The notes: generated from the letters alone by a model not told the origin. A DNA stretch of 64,000 nucleotides from JAILLW01 sp045640525 (GCA_045640525.1 JAZUFE010000038.1:9790-73789), one strand, 5' to 3'. Counted from the first letter of the stretch, positions 44,345 through 53,753 are shown. A program made the numbers and translations.

Positions 44345-44373
44345 TTGACAGTAACTTCCCGGAATGATATTCT
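44345..44373 (+). promoter_or_regulatory. Sigma-A promoter of nrdD
   Basis: Perfect TTGACA (44345-44350), 17-base spacer ending TGA, and TATTCT (44368-44373). The leader to the GTG start is about 70 bases. Confidence 0.75.
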
Positions 44374-44448
44374 CTATATATGTGGTGTTTTGGCGAAAAT
44401 ACCGCAAAAATGATAAAAATGTGATTTTGAAATCCAGGGAGGTTAGAA

Positions 44449-46863
44449 GTGTTTCAGGTTATCAAAAGAGGAGGAGAAGTAACAGATTTTACGTTGACTA
44501 AAATATCTGATGCTATCATGAAGGCATTTAATGCAACTGATGTTCAGTATAACAACGACGTAGTGGATTTGTTGGCTCTTCGCGTAACGGCAGATTTTCA
44601 AGGAAAGGTTAAAGACAACGGCATTCATGTAGAAGATATTCAAGACAGCGTTGAAAAGGTTCTCGAGCAGGCAGGATACGCCGAAGCAGCCAAGGCCTTT
44701 ATACTTTATCGTAAGCAGCGTGAGAAGATGCGTACGATGAAATCGACTATTCTTGATTATAAGGATGTTGTTAACAGTTACGTTAAGATTGAAGACTGGA
44801 GAGTTAAAGAAAACTCAACCGTTACCTATTCGGTAGGAGGCCTGATTCTTTCAAATTCGGGTGCGGTTACAGCCAATTATTGGCTGTCCGAGATTTACGA
44901 TGAAGAGATAGCCGAAGCTCATCGTAATGCCGATATACATATTCATGACCTGTCAATGTTGACAGGCTATTGCGCAGGATGGTCGCTTAAGCAATTGATT
45001 CAGGAAGGCCTTGGCGGTATCACCGGTAAGATTACTTCAGCTCCTGCAGCACATCTTTCTGTATTGTGTAATCAGATGGTTAACTTCCTCGGTATTATGC
45101 AAAATGAATGGGCAGGTGCTCAGGCATTCAGTTCGTTTGATACATATCTTGCTCCCTTTGTTAAGATTGATAATCTTTCGTACGCAGAGGTTAAGAAATG
45201 CATTGAAGCCTTTATTTACGGCGTAAATACACCTTCAAGATGGGGTACACAGGCTCCTTTTTCAAATATTACATTGGATTGGACCGTTCCCAATGACCTT
45301 GCGGAACTTCCCGCAATTGTAGGCGGAGTTGAACAGGAATTTAAATATAAAGACTGTAAAGCAGAGATGGATATGATAAATAAGGCATTCATCGAGACTA
45401 TGATCGAAGGTGATGCTAACGGAAGAGGATTCCAGTATCCGATTCCGACATACTCCATAACAAGAGATTTTGACTGGTCCGAAACCGAGAACAATAAACT
45501 CTTGTTTGAAATGACTGCTAAATACGGTACCCCTTATTTCAGCAATTACGTTAATTCCGATATGGAACCTTCGGATGTACGTTCTATGTGCTGCCGTCTT
45601 CGCTTGGACCTTCGTGAACTTCGTAAGAAATCCGGCGGATACTTCGGATCCGGAGAGAGCACAGGTTCTGTAGGCGTAGTAACAATCAATCTTCCGAGAA
45701 TAGCATATCTTTCTGCCAACGAAGATGATTTCTTCAAACGCCTTAATCATATGATGGATATTGCCGCAAGATCGTTGAAGATGAAACGTCAGGTTATTAC
45801 CAAGCTTTTGAACGAAGGCTTGTATCCATATACCAAGAGATATCTTGGATCTTTCGATTCTCATTTCAGCACGATAGGACTTATCGGAATGAATGAGGTT
45901 GGACTGAATGCCAATTGGCTTCGCGAAGACCTTACACATAAGAGAACTCAGGAATTCGCCAAGAAAGTTCTTAATCATATGAGAGAAAGACTTTCGGATT
46001 ATCAGGAACAATACGGTGATTTGTATAATCTGGAAGCAACTCCTGCAGAATCTACAACATACAGACTTGCCAAACATGATAAGAAGAGATGGCCGGCAAT
46101 TAAGACAGCAGGTAAGATCGGTGACACACCCTACTATACCAATTCATCGCATCTTCCCGTTGATTATACGGCAGACATATTTGATGCATTGGATATTCAG
46201 GATGATTTGCAAACACTCTATACATCAGGAACTGTTTTCCATGCATTTTTGGGAGAAAAGCTGCCCGATTGGAAAGCTGCAGCCGAATTGATTAAGACAA
46301 TTGCTTGGAATTACAAGCTTCCCTACTATACATTGTCTCCTACATATTCAATATGTAAGGAACACGGCTATATAGCAGGAGAGGTTCATGAGTGTCCGTA
46401 TTGCGGAAAGAAGACGGAAGTTTACAGCCGTATCACAGGTTACTACAGACCGGTTGCCAACTGGAATGACGGTAAGCTTCAAGAATATGCTAATCGTAAG
46501 ACGTATGATATAGCTAATTCCACATTAAAAAGACCGGTTACTTCGGTAGTTACTTTATCCGATTTTGATGCGGTGGAGCCTACGGTGACTGTTGAAAAGC
46601 CCGAGAACGTCATATACCTTTTCACGACAAAGACGTGTCCGAATTGTAAACTTGCCAAAGAATATTTGAAAGATATCAATTATATTATGATTGATGCCGA
46701 AGAGAATATGGAATTGGCTTCAAAGTATGGTGTAATGCAGGCACCTACATTGGTAATTGCTCAGGGCGATCAGATTAAGAAATATGTTAATGCTTCGAGA
46801 ATCAAAGCATTCGTGGACAGCTTGAATGAGGTTGCCGACACGAAAGAAGATATTACAGTATAA
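44449..46863 (+). CDS. nrdD: Anaerobic ribonucleoside-triphosphate reductase fused to a redoxin domain
   Basis: An 804-residue class III enzyme making dNTPs without oxygen. Domains: an ATP-cone (1-95) for allosteric control; the glycyl-radical barrel with MCCRLRLDL and GSGESTGSVGVVTINL; a zinc site (SICKEHGYIAGEVHECPYCG); and the glycyl-radical loop RITGYYRPVANWNDGK with Gly664. Residues about 718-795 add a glutaredoxin/thioredoxin-like domain with CPNC at 730-733. This suggests internal electron delivery in place of formate. Start is GTG with AGGGAGG upstream. The activase NrdG is not encoded nearby. Confidence 0.94.
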   Translation: MFQVIKRGGEVTDFTLTKISDAIMKAFNATDVQYNNDVVDLLALRVTADFQGKVKDNGIHVEDIQDSVEKVLEQAGYAEAAKAFILYRKQREKMRTMKSTILDYKDVVNSYVKIEDWRVKENSTVTYSVGGLILSNSGAVTANYWLSEIYDEEIAEAHRNADIHIHDLSMLTGYCAGWSLKQLIQEGLGGITGKITSAPAAHLSVLCNQMVNFLGIMQNEWAGAQAFSSFDTYLAPFVKIDNLSYAEVKKCIEAFIYGVNTPSRWGTQAPFSNITLDWTVPNDLAELPAIVGGVEQEFKYKDCKAEMDMINKAFIETMIEGDANGRGFQYPIPTYSITRDFDWSETENNKLLFEMTAKYGTPYFSNYVNSDMEPSDVRSMCCRLRLDLRELRKKSGGYFGSGESTGSVGVVTINLPRIAYLSANEDDFFKRLNHMMDIAARSLKMKRQVITKLLNEGLYPYTKRYLGSFDSHFSTIGLIGMNEVGLNANWLREDLTHKRTQEFAKKVLNHMRERLSDYQEQYGDLYNLEATPAESTTYRLAKHDKKRWPAIKTAGKIGDTPYYTNSSHLPVDYTADIFDALDIQDDLQTLYTSGTVFHAFLGEKLPDWKAAAELIKTIAWNYKLPYYTLSPTYSICKEHGYIAGEVHECPYCGKKTEVYSRITGYYRPVANWNDGKLQEYANRKTYDIANSTLKRPVTSVVTLSDFDAVEPTVTVEKPENVIYLFTTKTCPNCKLAKEYLKDINYIMIDAEENMELASKYGVMQAPTLVIAQGDQIKKYVNASRIKAFVDSLNEVADTKEDITV

Positions 46864-46870
46864 TTACTTA

Positions 46871-46904
46871 AATAAGCCCCGCCTTGGTGACGGGGCTTAT
46901 TTAT
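46871..46904 (+). terminator. Terminator after nrdD
   Basis: AATAAGCCCCG (46871-46881) pairs perfectly with CGGGGCTTATT (46891-46901). The T-tract is short (TTAT), but the GC-rich stem is strong. Confidence 0.85.
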
Positions 46905-46939
46905 GCGCAATGACTTTATATTAAACATGGGGGACACGG

Positions 46940-47797
46940 ATGGTTCGTAGACATGCCGGTTCTGTATTTACAATATTAGCTATCCTTGCAACAATCGTGT
47001 TAATGCAAGGGTGTTCTTTAGCAGATTCTGCGGGTGTATCATCATCGGATGATTCGGTTTCGCAGGCACAATATGATTCCAAATCGGGAGTCTACTCTTC
47101 ACAGGGTGTTGATGTGGTGAAGGAACCAGAAGAAAACTCCGACAATAAGAAGCCGGCCGAAATGAAAAAGATATATCTGACATTTGATGACGGCCCAAGT
47201 CCTTACACGCAGCGGATACTTGATATTTTAGATGAGTACGATGTGAAAGCAACTTTCTTTGTTCAAGGTAAAACCGGCACCTATGCGTCTTCGGCGTATA
47301 AGCGAATAGTTGAAGACGGTCATACCTTGGGAATGCATACATTTTCGCATAAGTATAATGAAATATATGCTTCAAAGGAAAATTTTATTGCCGATGTCGA
47401 AAAACTTCAGGAATACCTGTATGAAGAAACAGGCGTGTGGTCAAGGCTGTACAGATTCCCCGGAGGAAGTTCAAACAAGGTCTCAAAGGTGCCTATAGAA
47501 GAGCTTATCAAGTATTTGGATGACCAGGGGATTCGCTATTTTGACTGGAATATTTCATCTGACGATGCATCCAAAGGCGGATTGAGCAAAGAACGAATAA
47601 TTCAGAATGTAATGAATCCGATAGATAAATATGACGAATGCGTCATTTTGATGCATGATGCGTTGGAAAAGAAGACAACAGTGGAAGCTTTGGAAGAAAT
47701 AATTCCGAAACTTCTTGCAAGAGGTGATTGTCTGCTGCTTCCGATAACGGATGAGACGGATTTAATACAGCATATTAAGGATAAAAATATAGAATAA
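46940..47797 (+). CDS. Polysaccharide deacetylase lipoprotein (NodB domain)
   Basis: A 285-residue exported enzyme. An N-terminal hydrophobic signal ends in a lipobox (VLMQGC), then a Ser/Gln/Asp-rich spacer. The NodB domain has motif 1 TFDDGPSP, motif 2 HTFSH, motif 3 RFPGGSSN and motif 4 DWNISSDDASKG, giving the metal-binding Asp-His-His triad. Such enzymes remove acetyl groups from peptidoglycan or other surface glycans and often raise lysozyme resistance. A possible -10 (TATATT) lies just upstream. pyrF follows after 10 bases. Confidence 0.92.
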   Translation: MVRRHAGSVFTILAILATIVLMQGCSLADSAGVSSSDDSVSQAQYDSKSGVYSSQGVDVVKEPEENSDNKKPAEMKKIYLTFDDGPSPYTQRILDILDEYDVKATFFVQGKTGTYASSAYKRIVEDGHTLGMHTFSHKYNEIYASKENFIADVEKLQEYLYEETGVWSRLYRFPGGSSNKVSKVPIEELIKYLDDQGIRYFDWNISSDDASKGGLSKERIIQNVMNPIDKYDECVILMHDALEKKTTVEALEEIIPKLLARGDCLLLPITDETDLIQHIKDKNIE

Positions 47798-47807
47798 AGG
47801 AGCTCAT

Positions 47808-48740
47808 ATGATTAACAAACTTGTTGCAAAAATTAAGAAAACCGGTGCACCTATTGTGGTTGGACTTGATCCGATGATGAAGTTTATTCCGGAGCATATT
47901 AAAGAAAAGGCTTTTAAAGAGTATGGTGAAACTTTGGATGGTGCCGCAGAGGCGATTTTTGAATATAACAAAGAGATAGTTGACAACATATACGACCTTA
48001 TACCTGCGGTTAAACCTCAGATAGCTATGTATGAACAGTTTGGAATTCCCGGAATGACAGCGTTTAAGAAAACGGTTGATTATTGTAAGGCGAAGGACTT
48101 AGTGGTTATTGGGGATATCAAGCGTGGCGACATAGGTTCAACTTCGGAAGCTTATGCAATCGGACATCTTGGTAAAGTGAGTGTGGGAAGCAAGTCATAT
48201 TATGGCTTTGATGAGGACTTTGCCACGGTAAACCCTTATTTAGGTTCGGACGGAGTAAATCCTTTTATCAATGTCTGCAAGGAAGAAAAGAAGGGTATCT
48301 TTGTACTCGTTAAGACTTCAAATCCAAGCAGCGGCGAATTCCAGGACCGTGAAATTGCAGGAGCCGACAACAGACCCTTGTATGAAATTGTGGGTGAGAA
48401 GGTTGCAGATTGGGGCAAAGACTGTATGGGAGACGAATACAGTTATGTAGGAGCTGTTGTAGGCGCAACATATCCCGAAATGGGCAAGGTGCTTCGCAAA
48501 ATTATGCCCAAGGCTTACATTTTGGTTCCGGGGTATGGTGCTCAGGGCGGAAAGGGTAAAGATTTGGTGCATTTCTTTAACGAAGACGGTTTGGGCGCAA
48601 TAGTCAATTCTTCAAGAGGAATAATAGCTGCTTATCAGCAAGACAAATATTCAATGTTTTCTCCGGTTGATTTTGCCAAGGCGTCAAGGCAGGCAGTGAT
48701 TGATATGAGAGAAGATATTAAGGAAGCACTTTTGAGATAA
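47808..48740 (+). CDS. pyrF: Orotidine-5'-phosphate decarboxylase
   Basis: A 310-residue enzyme making UMP from OMP. The catalytic Asp/Lys array is in IGDIKRGDIGST, with VGLDPMM at the N-terminus and the phosphate-binding LVPGYGAQGGKG near the C-terminus. Length and motif fit the longer bacterial group (PyrF type 2). AAAGGAGCTC precedes the ATG. No other pyr biosynthesis gene adjoins it, though pyrH, which phosphorylates UMP, is two genes downstream. Confidence 0.95.
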   Translation: MINKLVAKIKKTGAPIVVGLDPMMKFIPEHIKEKAFKEYGETLDGAAEAIFEYNKEIVDNIYDLIPAVKPQIAMYEQFGIPGMTAFKKTVDYCKAKDLVVIGDIKRGDIGSTSEAYAIGHLGKVSVGSKSYYGFDEDFATVNPYLGSDGVNPFINVCKEEKKGIFVLVKTSNPSSGEFQDREIAGADNRPLYEIVGEKVADWGKDCMGDEYSYVGAVVGATYPEMGKVLRKIMPKAYILVPGYGAQGGKGKDLVHFFNEDGLGAIVNSSRGIIAAYQQDKYSMFSPVDFAKASRQAVIDMREDIKEALLR

Positions 48741-48746
48741 TTATTC

Positions 48747-48775
48747 TTTATCAATGAACTTTCATGTGATACAAT
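48747..48775 (+). promoter_or_regulatory. Extended -10 promoter of the bactofilin/pyrH cluster
   Basis: TG-A-TACAAT (48767-48775), with a weak TTTATC -35 17 bases upstream. The string TGTGATACAATGA is identical to the -10 region of the rpmE promoter. Confidence 0.55.
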
Positions 48776-48813
48776 GATTTAGTTACAAAATATACTATAT
48801 GGAGGATAAGTAA

Positions 48814-49644
48814 ATGGGTTTTTTCTCAGATTTAAAAGATGATTTGTCACAGGCGGTAAATGAACTTAAAGAACCCGAAATACCCGAAACAGTTGAAGAA
48901 ACAGTAACGGAAGAAGAACTCAAGGCGGCTGATTTTGATGATCTTGATGCAGAACTTGATGATGCCGATCTTGATTTGGAAGCTAATATAGATGATGATT
49001 TGGCTGATATTCTTGAAGGCTTGGATGAGAAATATGAGTCAGCTAAGATGGAGGAGGCTCAGGAGCCTGCAGCACCTGCTATGGCACCGATTTCGGAACC
49101 CGAACCCGAAACATATTCAATGCCGGTTCCTCCTACACCTGTCAATAACCAGCCTGTTCCTACAATTACAAGAACGGTTGCAAGCGATGAAGTTTCAACA
49201 ATCATGGAATCGATGATAATTAACGGTAATATGGCTACCGAAGGCTCTCTTGAAATCCGCGGAAGTATCGTGGGTAATGTCGAAGCTCTCGGAAAGCTTA
49301 ATATAACAGGTACCATTCAGGGTAATTCATCGGCTTCGGAGATTTTCGCAGAAGGCGCGAAGATTACCGGAGAAGTTAAGAGTATGGGTTCAATAAAGAT
49401 TGGTCAGTCAACCACCATTATCGGAAACGTATATGCTACTTCAGCAGTGGTTGCCGGAGCGGTTAAGGGTGACATTGATGTTAAGGGCCCTGTAATATTG
49501 GATTCTACAGCAATCGTACTTGGAAATATCAAGTCGAAAGCAGTTCAGATTAATAACGGTGCCGTAATTGAAGGTATGTGTTCTCAGTGCTATGCAGAAG
49601 TTAATCCGATTTCGTTCTTTGAAGAACTCAAGAAGATGAAATAG
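48814..49644 (+). CDS. Bactofilin-like polymer-forming protein
   Basis: A 276-residue protein. The first 125 residues are acidic and Pro-rich (for example PEPETYSMPVPPTPVNNQP) and probably disordered. The rest is a bactofilin beta-helix built from short glycine-spaced turns (GSIVGNVEALGKLNITGTIQ). Bactofilins self-assemble into filaments without nucleotide and organise envelope or shape machinery. The N-tail is long for the family and may be the partner-binding part. It precedes pyrH by 23 bases and shares its promoter. Confidence 0.92.
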   Translation: MGFFSDLKDDLSQAVNELKEPEIPETVEETVTEEELKAADFDDLDAELDDADLDLEANIDDDLADILEGLDEKYESAKMEEAQEPAAPAMAPISEPEPETYSMPVPPTPVNNQPVPTITRTVASDEVSTIMESMIINGNMATEGSLEIRGSIVGNVEALGKLNITGTIQGNSSASEIFAEGAKITGEVKSMGSIKIGQSTTIIGNVYATSAVVAGAVKGDIDVKGPVILDSTAIVLGNIKSKAVQINNGAVIEGMCSQCYAEVNPISFFEELKKMK

Positions 49645-49667
49645 GAATTCAATTCGGAGGGATACAT

Positions 49668-50363
49668 ATGAAGAGAATAATGTTAAAACTCAGTGGTGAA
49701 GCTCTCGCAGGTGATAAGCATTTTGGATTCGATGAAGCAACCGTAAGAGAGGTGGCTCTTCAGGTTAAGCAACTTGTTGATGAAGGATATGAAATCGGAG
49801 TTGTTACCGGCGGCGGCAATTTTTGGAGAGGCAGAACTTCCGAAAATATAGACAGAACCAAAGCCGATCAGATAGGTATGCTCGCAACCGTGATGAACTG
49901 TATCTATGTTTCCGAAATTTTTAGAAGCGTGGGAATGAAAACGGCAGTGTTGACACCTTTTGAATGTGGGTCTTTCACCAAACTGTTTTCGAAAGACAGG
50001 GCCAATAAGTATTTTGACCACGGAATGGTAGTTTTCTTCGCAGGAGGAACGGGACATCCGTATTTTAGTACGGATACGGGAGTTGTGCTTCGCGCAATCG
50101 AAATTGATGCCGAGGTTATTCTTCTTGCCAAATCCATTGATGGTGTATATGATTCGGATCCTGCCAAAAATCCGAGCGCCAAGAAATATGATGAAATCAG
50201 TATTGATGAAGTCATAGCCAACAATTTGCAGGTAGTGGATATGACAGCATCGATTTTGGCAAGAGACAATAAGATGCCGATGTGGGTATTCGGATTAAAT
50301 AAAGCTAACAGCATTGTAAATACGGTTCACGGTGAGTTTGACGGAACCAAAGTTACTGTTTGA
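49668..50363 (+). CDS. pyrH: UMP kinase
   Basis: A 231-residue amino-acid-kinase-fold enzyme that phosphorylates UMP to UDP. The start is MKRIMLKLSGEALAGD, the nucleotide site is VTGGGNFWRG, and DSDPAKNPSAKKY is typical. GGAGGGATAC precedes the ATG. It sits directly before frr, as in most Firmicutes. Confidence 0.97.
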   Translation: MKRIMLKLSGEALAGDKHFGFDEATVREVALQVKQLVDEGYEIGVVTGGGNFWRGRTSENIDRTKADQIGMLATVMNCIYVSEIFRSVGMKTAVLTPFECGSFTKLFSKDRANKYFDHGMVVFFAGGTGHPYFSTDTGVVLRAIEIDAEVILLAKSIDGVYDSDPAKNPSAKKYDEISIDEVIANNLQVVDMTASILARDNKMPMWVFGLNKANSIVNTVHGEFDGTKVTV

Positions 50364-50376
50364 TTTGGAGGTTACT

Positions 50377-50931
50377 ATGAACGAGAAAATTAAAGTATAC
50401 GATGAAAAGATGGCCAAGAGCGTTGAGCATCTTGAATCGGATTATCAGGGTATAAGAGCAGGTCGTGCCAACCCACACGTATTGGATAAGATTAAAGTAG
50501 ACTATTACGGAACTCCCACACCGCTTCAACAGGTTGGTAATATTTCGGTTCCGGAACCCAGAATGATTCAGATAGCTCCTTGGGAGAAATCATTGATTAA
50601 GGAAATCGAGAAAGCCATTATGTCATCGGATGTAGGAATTACTCCTTCTGATGACGGAGCCGTTATCAGATTGGTTTTCCCGGAACTTACCGAGGAACGT
50701 CGTAAGGATCTTTCGAAAGACGTTAAAAAGAAGGCTGAAGATTGTAAGGTAGCTGTCAGAAATATTCGTCGTGACGGTATAGATGCATTTAAGAAGCTTT
50801 CCAAGACAGATGAGATTTCCGAAGACCAGATAAGCGATCTTGAAGATGAATTGCAGAAGCTTACCGACAAATATATCAAAGATATTGATAAGCTTTCGGA
50901 AGAAAAGTCTAAAGAAATCATGACTGTATAA
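50377..50931 (+). CDS. frr: Ribosome recycling factor
   Basis: A 184-residue L-shaped protein that splits post-termination ribosomes with EF-G. I place the start at 50377 (MNEKIKVYDEKM), with TTGGAGG 6 bases upstream; an upstream in-frame ATG at 50332 lies inside pyrH. Family segments are IRAGRANPHVLDKIKVDYYG and the long C-terminal helix ending LSEEKSKEIMTV. Translated right after pyrH. Confidence 0.97.
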   Translation: MNEKIKVYDEKMAKSVEHLESDYQGIRAGRANPHVLDKIKVDYYGTPTPLQQVGNISVPEPRMIQIAPWEKSLIKEIEKAIMSSDVGITPSDDGAVIRLVFPELTEERRKDLSKDVKKKAEDCKVAVRNIRRDGIDAFKKLSKTDEISEDQISDLEDELQKLTDKYIKDIDKLSEEKSKEIMTV

Positions 50932-50954
50932 TAAACAAAGAATATTATTACGAG

Positions 50955-51007
50955 GCTTGAAAGACTGCGTTAACGGGGGTTGCCGTAGTTTTTCAAGCTT
51001 ATTTTGT
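50955..51007 (+). terminator. Terminator or attenuator between frr and uppS
   Basis: GCTTGAAAGACTGCG (50955-50969) pairs with CGTAGTTTTTCAAGC (50984-50998) over 15 positions, two of them G-T. It is followed by TTATTTTGT. The weak T-tract suggests partial read-through into uppS. Confidence 0.6.
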
Positions 51008-51020
51008 AAAGGATGAATGA

Positions 51021-51758
51021 ATGAAAAAGTTTAAAGAATTGGAAGGACTGAATATCCCGAATCATGTAGCAATAATAATGGATGGAAACGGAAGATGGGC
51101 CAAAGCCAAGGGACTTCCGCGAAATTATGGTCATATGGAAGGCGCCAAAACAGTAGAAGAAGTATTGGAAGATGCTTCGGACATGGGGATTAAGTATTTA
51201 ACGGTATACGCTTTCAGCACCGAAAACTGGAATCGTCCTTCCGATGAAGTCAGTGCACTTATGAAACTTTTGCGCACTTATATGAAGAACTGCATTGCCA
51301 AGTCTAATAAGAATAATGTGCGTTGCCGCGTGATAGGCGACAAGACACGTCTTGACGATGACCTTCAGGCAGCCATCGAGAAGCTTGAGGAAGCAACCAA
51401 AAATAATACAGGCATTAATTTCACCATAGCAATTAACTACGGTGGAAGAGATGAGATTGTAAGGGCGATAAGAAAAACAGCAGAACAAGTAGCCCGAAAC
51501 GAATTAAAACCCGAAGATATTACGGAAGAGGTTTTCAATTCTTTGTTGGATACGGCACAGCTTCCGGATCCGGATTTGCTTATACGTACCTGTAATGAAT
51601 TGCGAATAAGCAATTTCTTATTGTGGCAGTTGGCTTATACGGAAATGTACTTTACACCGGTGCCGTGGCCTGATTTTAAGAAAGATGAATTGATTAAGGC
51701 TATAGAAGCATACAACCATCGCGACAGAAGATATGGTGGCTTGACGGAGGAAAAATAA
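51021..51758 (+). CDS. uppS: Undecaprenyl diphosphate synthase (cis-prenyltransferase)
   Basis: A 245-residue enzyme extending farnesyl diphosphate with isopentenyl units to make the C55 lipid carrier for the cell wall. Catalytic and substrate motifs are IIMDGNGRWAKAKGLPR, YAFSTENWNRP and LIRTCNELRISNFLLWQLAY; family members usually have TSGE or TGGE where this has TCNE. Length is normal. AAAGGATG precedes the ATG. Its stop overlaps the cdsA start. Confidence 0.96.
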   Translation: MKKFKELEGLNIPNHVAIIMDGNGRWAKAKGLPRNYGHMEGAKTVEEVLEDASDMGIKYLTVYAFSTENWNRPSDEVSALMKLLRTYMKNCIAKSNKNNVRCRVIGDKTRLDDDLQAAIEKLEEATKNNTGINFTIAINYGGRDEIVRAIRKTAEQVARNELKPEDITEEVFNSLLDTAQLPDPDLLIRTCNELRISNFLLWQLAYTEMYFTPVPWPDFKKDELIKAIEAYNHRDRRYGGLTEEK

Positions 51759-52576
51759 TGTTCTTAACTCGTACAATAAGCGGAATAGTGTTGGTGGCAT
51801 TGGCTTTTGCGGTGATTTTGCCGGGAGGCTATTATTTGGCAGGAGCATGTTTGTTCCTTTCTTTGGTAGCTTACCGCGAATTGATGAAATGCTGTCACCT
51901 TACCAAAGAAACCAAAATGATAACTGATTTGGAAATAATCGGATATTTGGGGATATTGGGATATTATGCTGTCATGCTGTTTACAAAGGAGAGAATGCTG
52001 CTCCTTGGCACAATAATCGTTGTGCTGGTTTTGTTTATGGCTCTTTATGTATTTACATTTCCCAAACATGAGGCCAAAGATATTATGATGGCATTCTTTT
52101 GTGTGGTATATGCACCGATAATGCTGACTTTCATTTATTTGACCAGAGAACTTGAATTTGGGAAATATGCGGTTTGGATGATATTTATCAGTTCCTGGGT
52201 TTGTGATACTTCAGCATATTGCGTGGGTATGCTTTTGGGCAAACATAAGCTTGCACCGATATTGAGTCCCAAGAAGTCAATAGAGGGTGCAATCGGCGGA
52301 ATCGCAGGTTCGGCAATCGTAGGCGGTTTGTTCGGATATTTTGTCATCGCCAAAGATTTTCCGGATAAGAACATTACTCTTATCTTTGTGATTATATCTG
52401 CCGTAGGTGCTGTTATTTCACAAATCGGAGACTTGGCTGCATCGGGAATTAAACGTAATCAGAATATTAAGGACTACGGGAAATTGATTCCCGGACATGG
52501 CGGTGTCATGGATCGATTCGATTCGGTTATCTTCACGGCACCTATGATATATTTATTGACATTGTTATTATTGTAA
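51758..52576 (+). CDS. cdsA: Phosphatidate cytidylyltransferase
   Basis: A 272-residue membrane enzyme with about eight transmembrane helices that makes CDP-diacylglycerol for phospholipid synthesis. The C-terminal CDP-transferase signature is complete: KRNQNIKDYGKLIPGHGGVMDR, shown in part as KDYGKLIPGHGGVMDRFDS. The start overlaps the uppS stop by one base, and dxr begins 16 bases later. Confidence 0.96.
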   Translation: MFLTRTISGIVLVALAFAVILPGGYYLAGACLFLSLVAYRELMKCCHLTKETKMITDLEIIGYLGILGYYAVMLFTKERMLLLGTIIVVLVLFMALYVFTFPKHEAKDIMMAFFCVVYAPIMLTFIYLTRELEFGKYAVWMIFISSWVCDTSAYCVGMLLGKHKLAPILSPKKSIEGAIGGIAGSAIVGGLFGYFVIAKDFPDKNITLIFVIISAVGAVISQIGDLAASGIKRNQNIKDYGKLIPGHGGVMDRFDSVIFTAPMIYLLTLLLL

Positions 52577-52592
52577 GAAATCAGGTATAAGA

Positions 52593-53735
52593 ATGAAGAA
52601 GATAGCGATACTTGGATCGACAGGTTCAATCGGTACGCAGACATTGGATATAGTAAGAAACAATCCGGACCTTGAAGTTGTGGGTTTGTCTGCGGGAAAT
52701 AATGTAGACCTTATGGAAAAGCAAGTGCGTGAATTTCATCCGCTTCTTGCAGTCATGGGGAATGATAAAGCCGCCAATGATTTAAAGGAGCGACTTAAGG
52801 ATACCGACACGAGAGTTCTTTCGGGAATGGACGGAATGGTTGAAATGGCGTCGATGAAAGAGTCGGAAGTCTTAGTTACGGCAATTGTCGGAATGATAGG
52901 TATTCGTCCTACTATAGCGGCAATCAAAGCACATAAAACAATCGCACTGGCTAACAAAGAGACTTTGGTCACCGCAGGACATATAATTATTCCGCTTGCC
53001 CAAGAAAACGGTGTTTCAATTCTTCCGGTAGACAGTGAACACAGTGCCATATTCCAATCCCTGCACGGAGAGAATAAGGAACGTGTCAATAAGATTCTGC
53101 TTACCGCATCGGGCGGACCGTTCAGAGGAATGACGACCGAGGAACTTAAAGGAAAGACAAAGTATGATGCTTTGAAACATCCGAACTGGTCCATGGGTCA
53201 GAAGATTACAATTGACTCGGCTACATTGGTTAATAAGGGACTTGAAGTGATGGAAGCCAAGTGGCTTTTCGGAGTCGAACGTGAAAAGATACAAGTGGTT
53301 ATTCATCCGCAGAGCATAATACATTCAATGGTAGAATATGTTGATGGCGGAATTATGGCACAGCTTGGAACTCCGGATATGAAGCTGCCGATTCAATATG
53401 CCCTGTTTTTCCCGGACAGGCGTCCGATGAACGGCAAAAAGGTAGATTTCTTTGAATTGAAAAGTATTACCTTTGAAGAACCTGATATTAATACCTTCCT
53501 TGGATTGAAATATGCATATGAAGCCATGGATATAGGCGGAAGTATGCCGACGGTTTTCAACGCAGCCAATGAGAAGGCTGTTGCCAAATTCTTGAACGAT
53601 GAAATTAAGTTTTTGGAAATATATGAGATTATCCGTGAGGCAATGGATAATCATAAGGTAGTTCCCAATCCTTCCTTGGAGGATATTCTTGATACGGAAG
53701 CGGCTACATATGAGTATATTGACAGCCGTAAGTAA
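52593..53735 (+). CDS. dxr: 1-deoxy-D-xylulose 5-phosphate reductoisomerase
   Basis: A 380-residue NADPH enzyme converting DXP to MEP, the committed step of the non-mevalonate isoprenoid pathway. The nucleotide motif is LGSTGSIGTQTLD. Metal and substrate residues are in LPVDSEHSAIFQ, TASGGPFRG and HPNWSMGQKITIDSATLVNK. It works with uppS and ispG in the same cluster to supply and use isoprenoids. Confidence 0.97.
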   Translation: MKKIAILGSTGSIGTQTLDIVRNNPDLEVVGLSAGNNVDLMEKQVREFHPLLAVMGNDKAANDLKERLKDTDTRVLSGMDGMVEMASMKESEVLVTAIVGMIGIRPTIAAIKAHKTIALANKETLVTAGHIIIPLAQENGVSILPVDSEHSAIFQSLHGENKERVNKILLTASGGPFRGMTTEELKGKTKYDALKHPNWSMGQKITIDSATLVNKGLEVMEAKWLFGVEREKIQVVIHPQSIIHSMVEYVDGGIMAQLGTPDMKLPIQYALFFPDRRPMNGKKVDFFELKSITFEEPDINTFLGLKYAYEAMDIGGSMPTVFNAANEKAVAKFLNDEIKFLEIYEIIREAMDNHKVVPNPSLEDILDTEAATYEYIDSRK

Positions 53736-53753
53736 GGTGTGGAGGAAATATAT

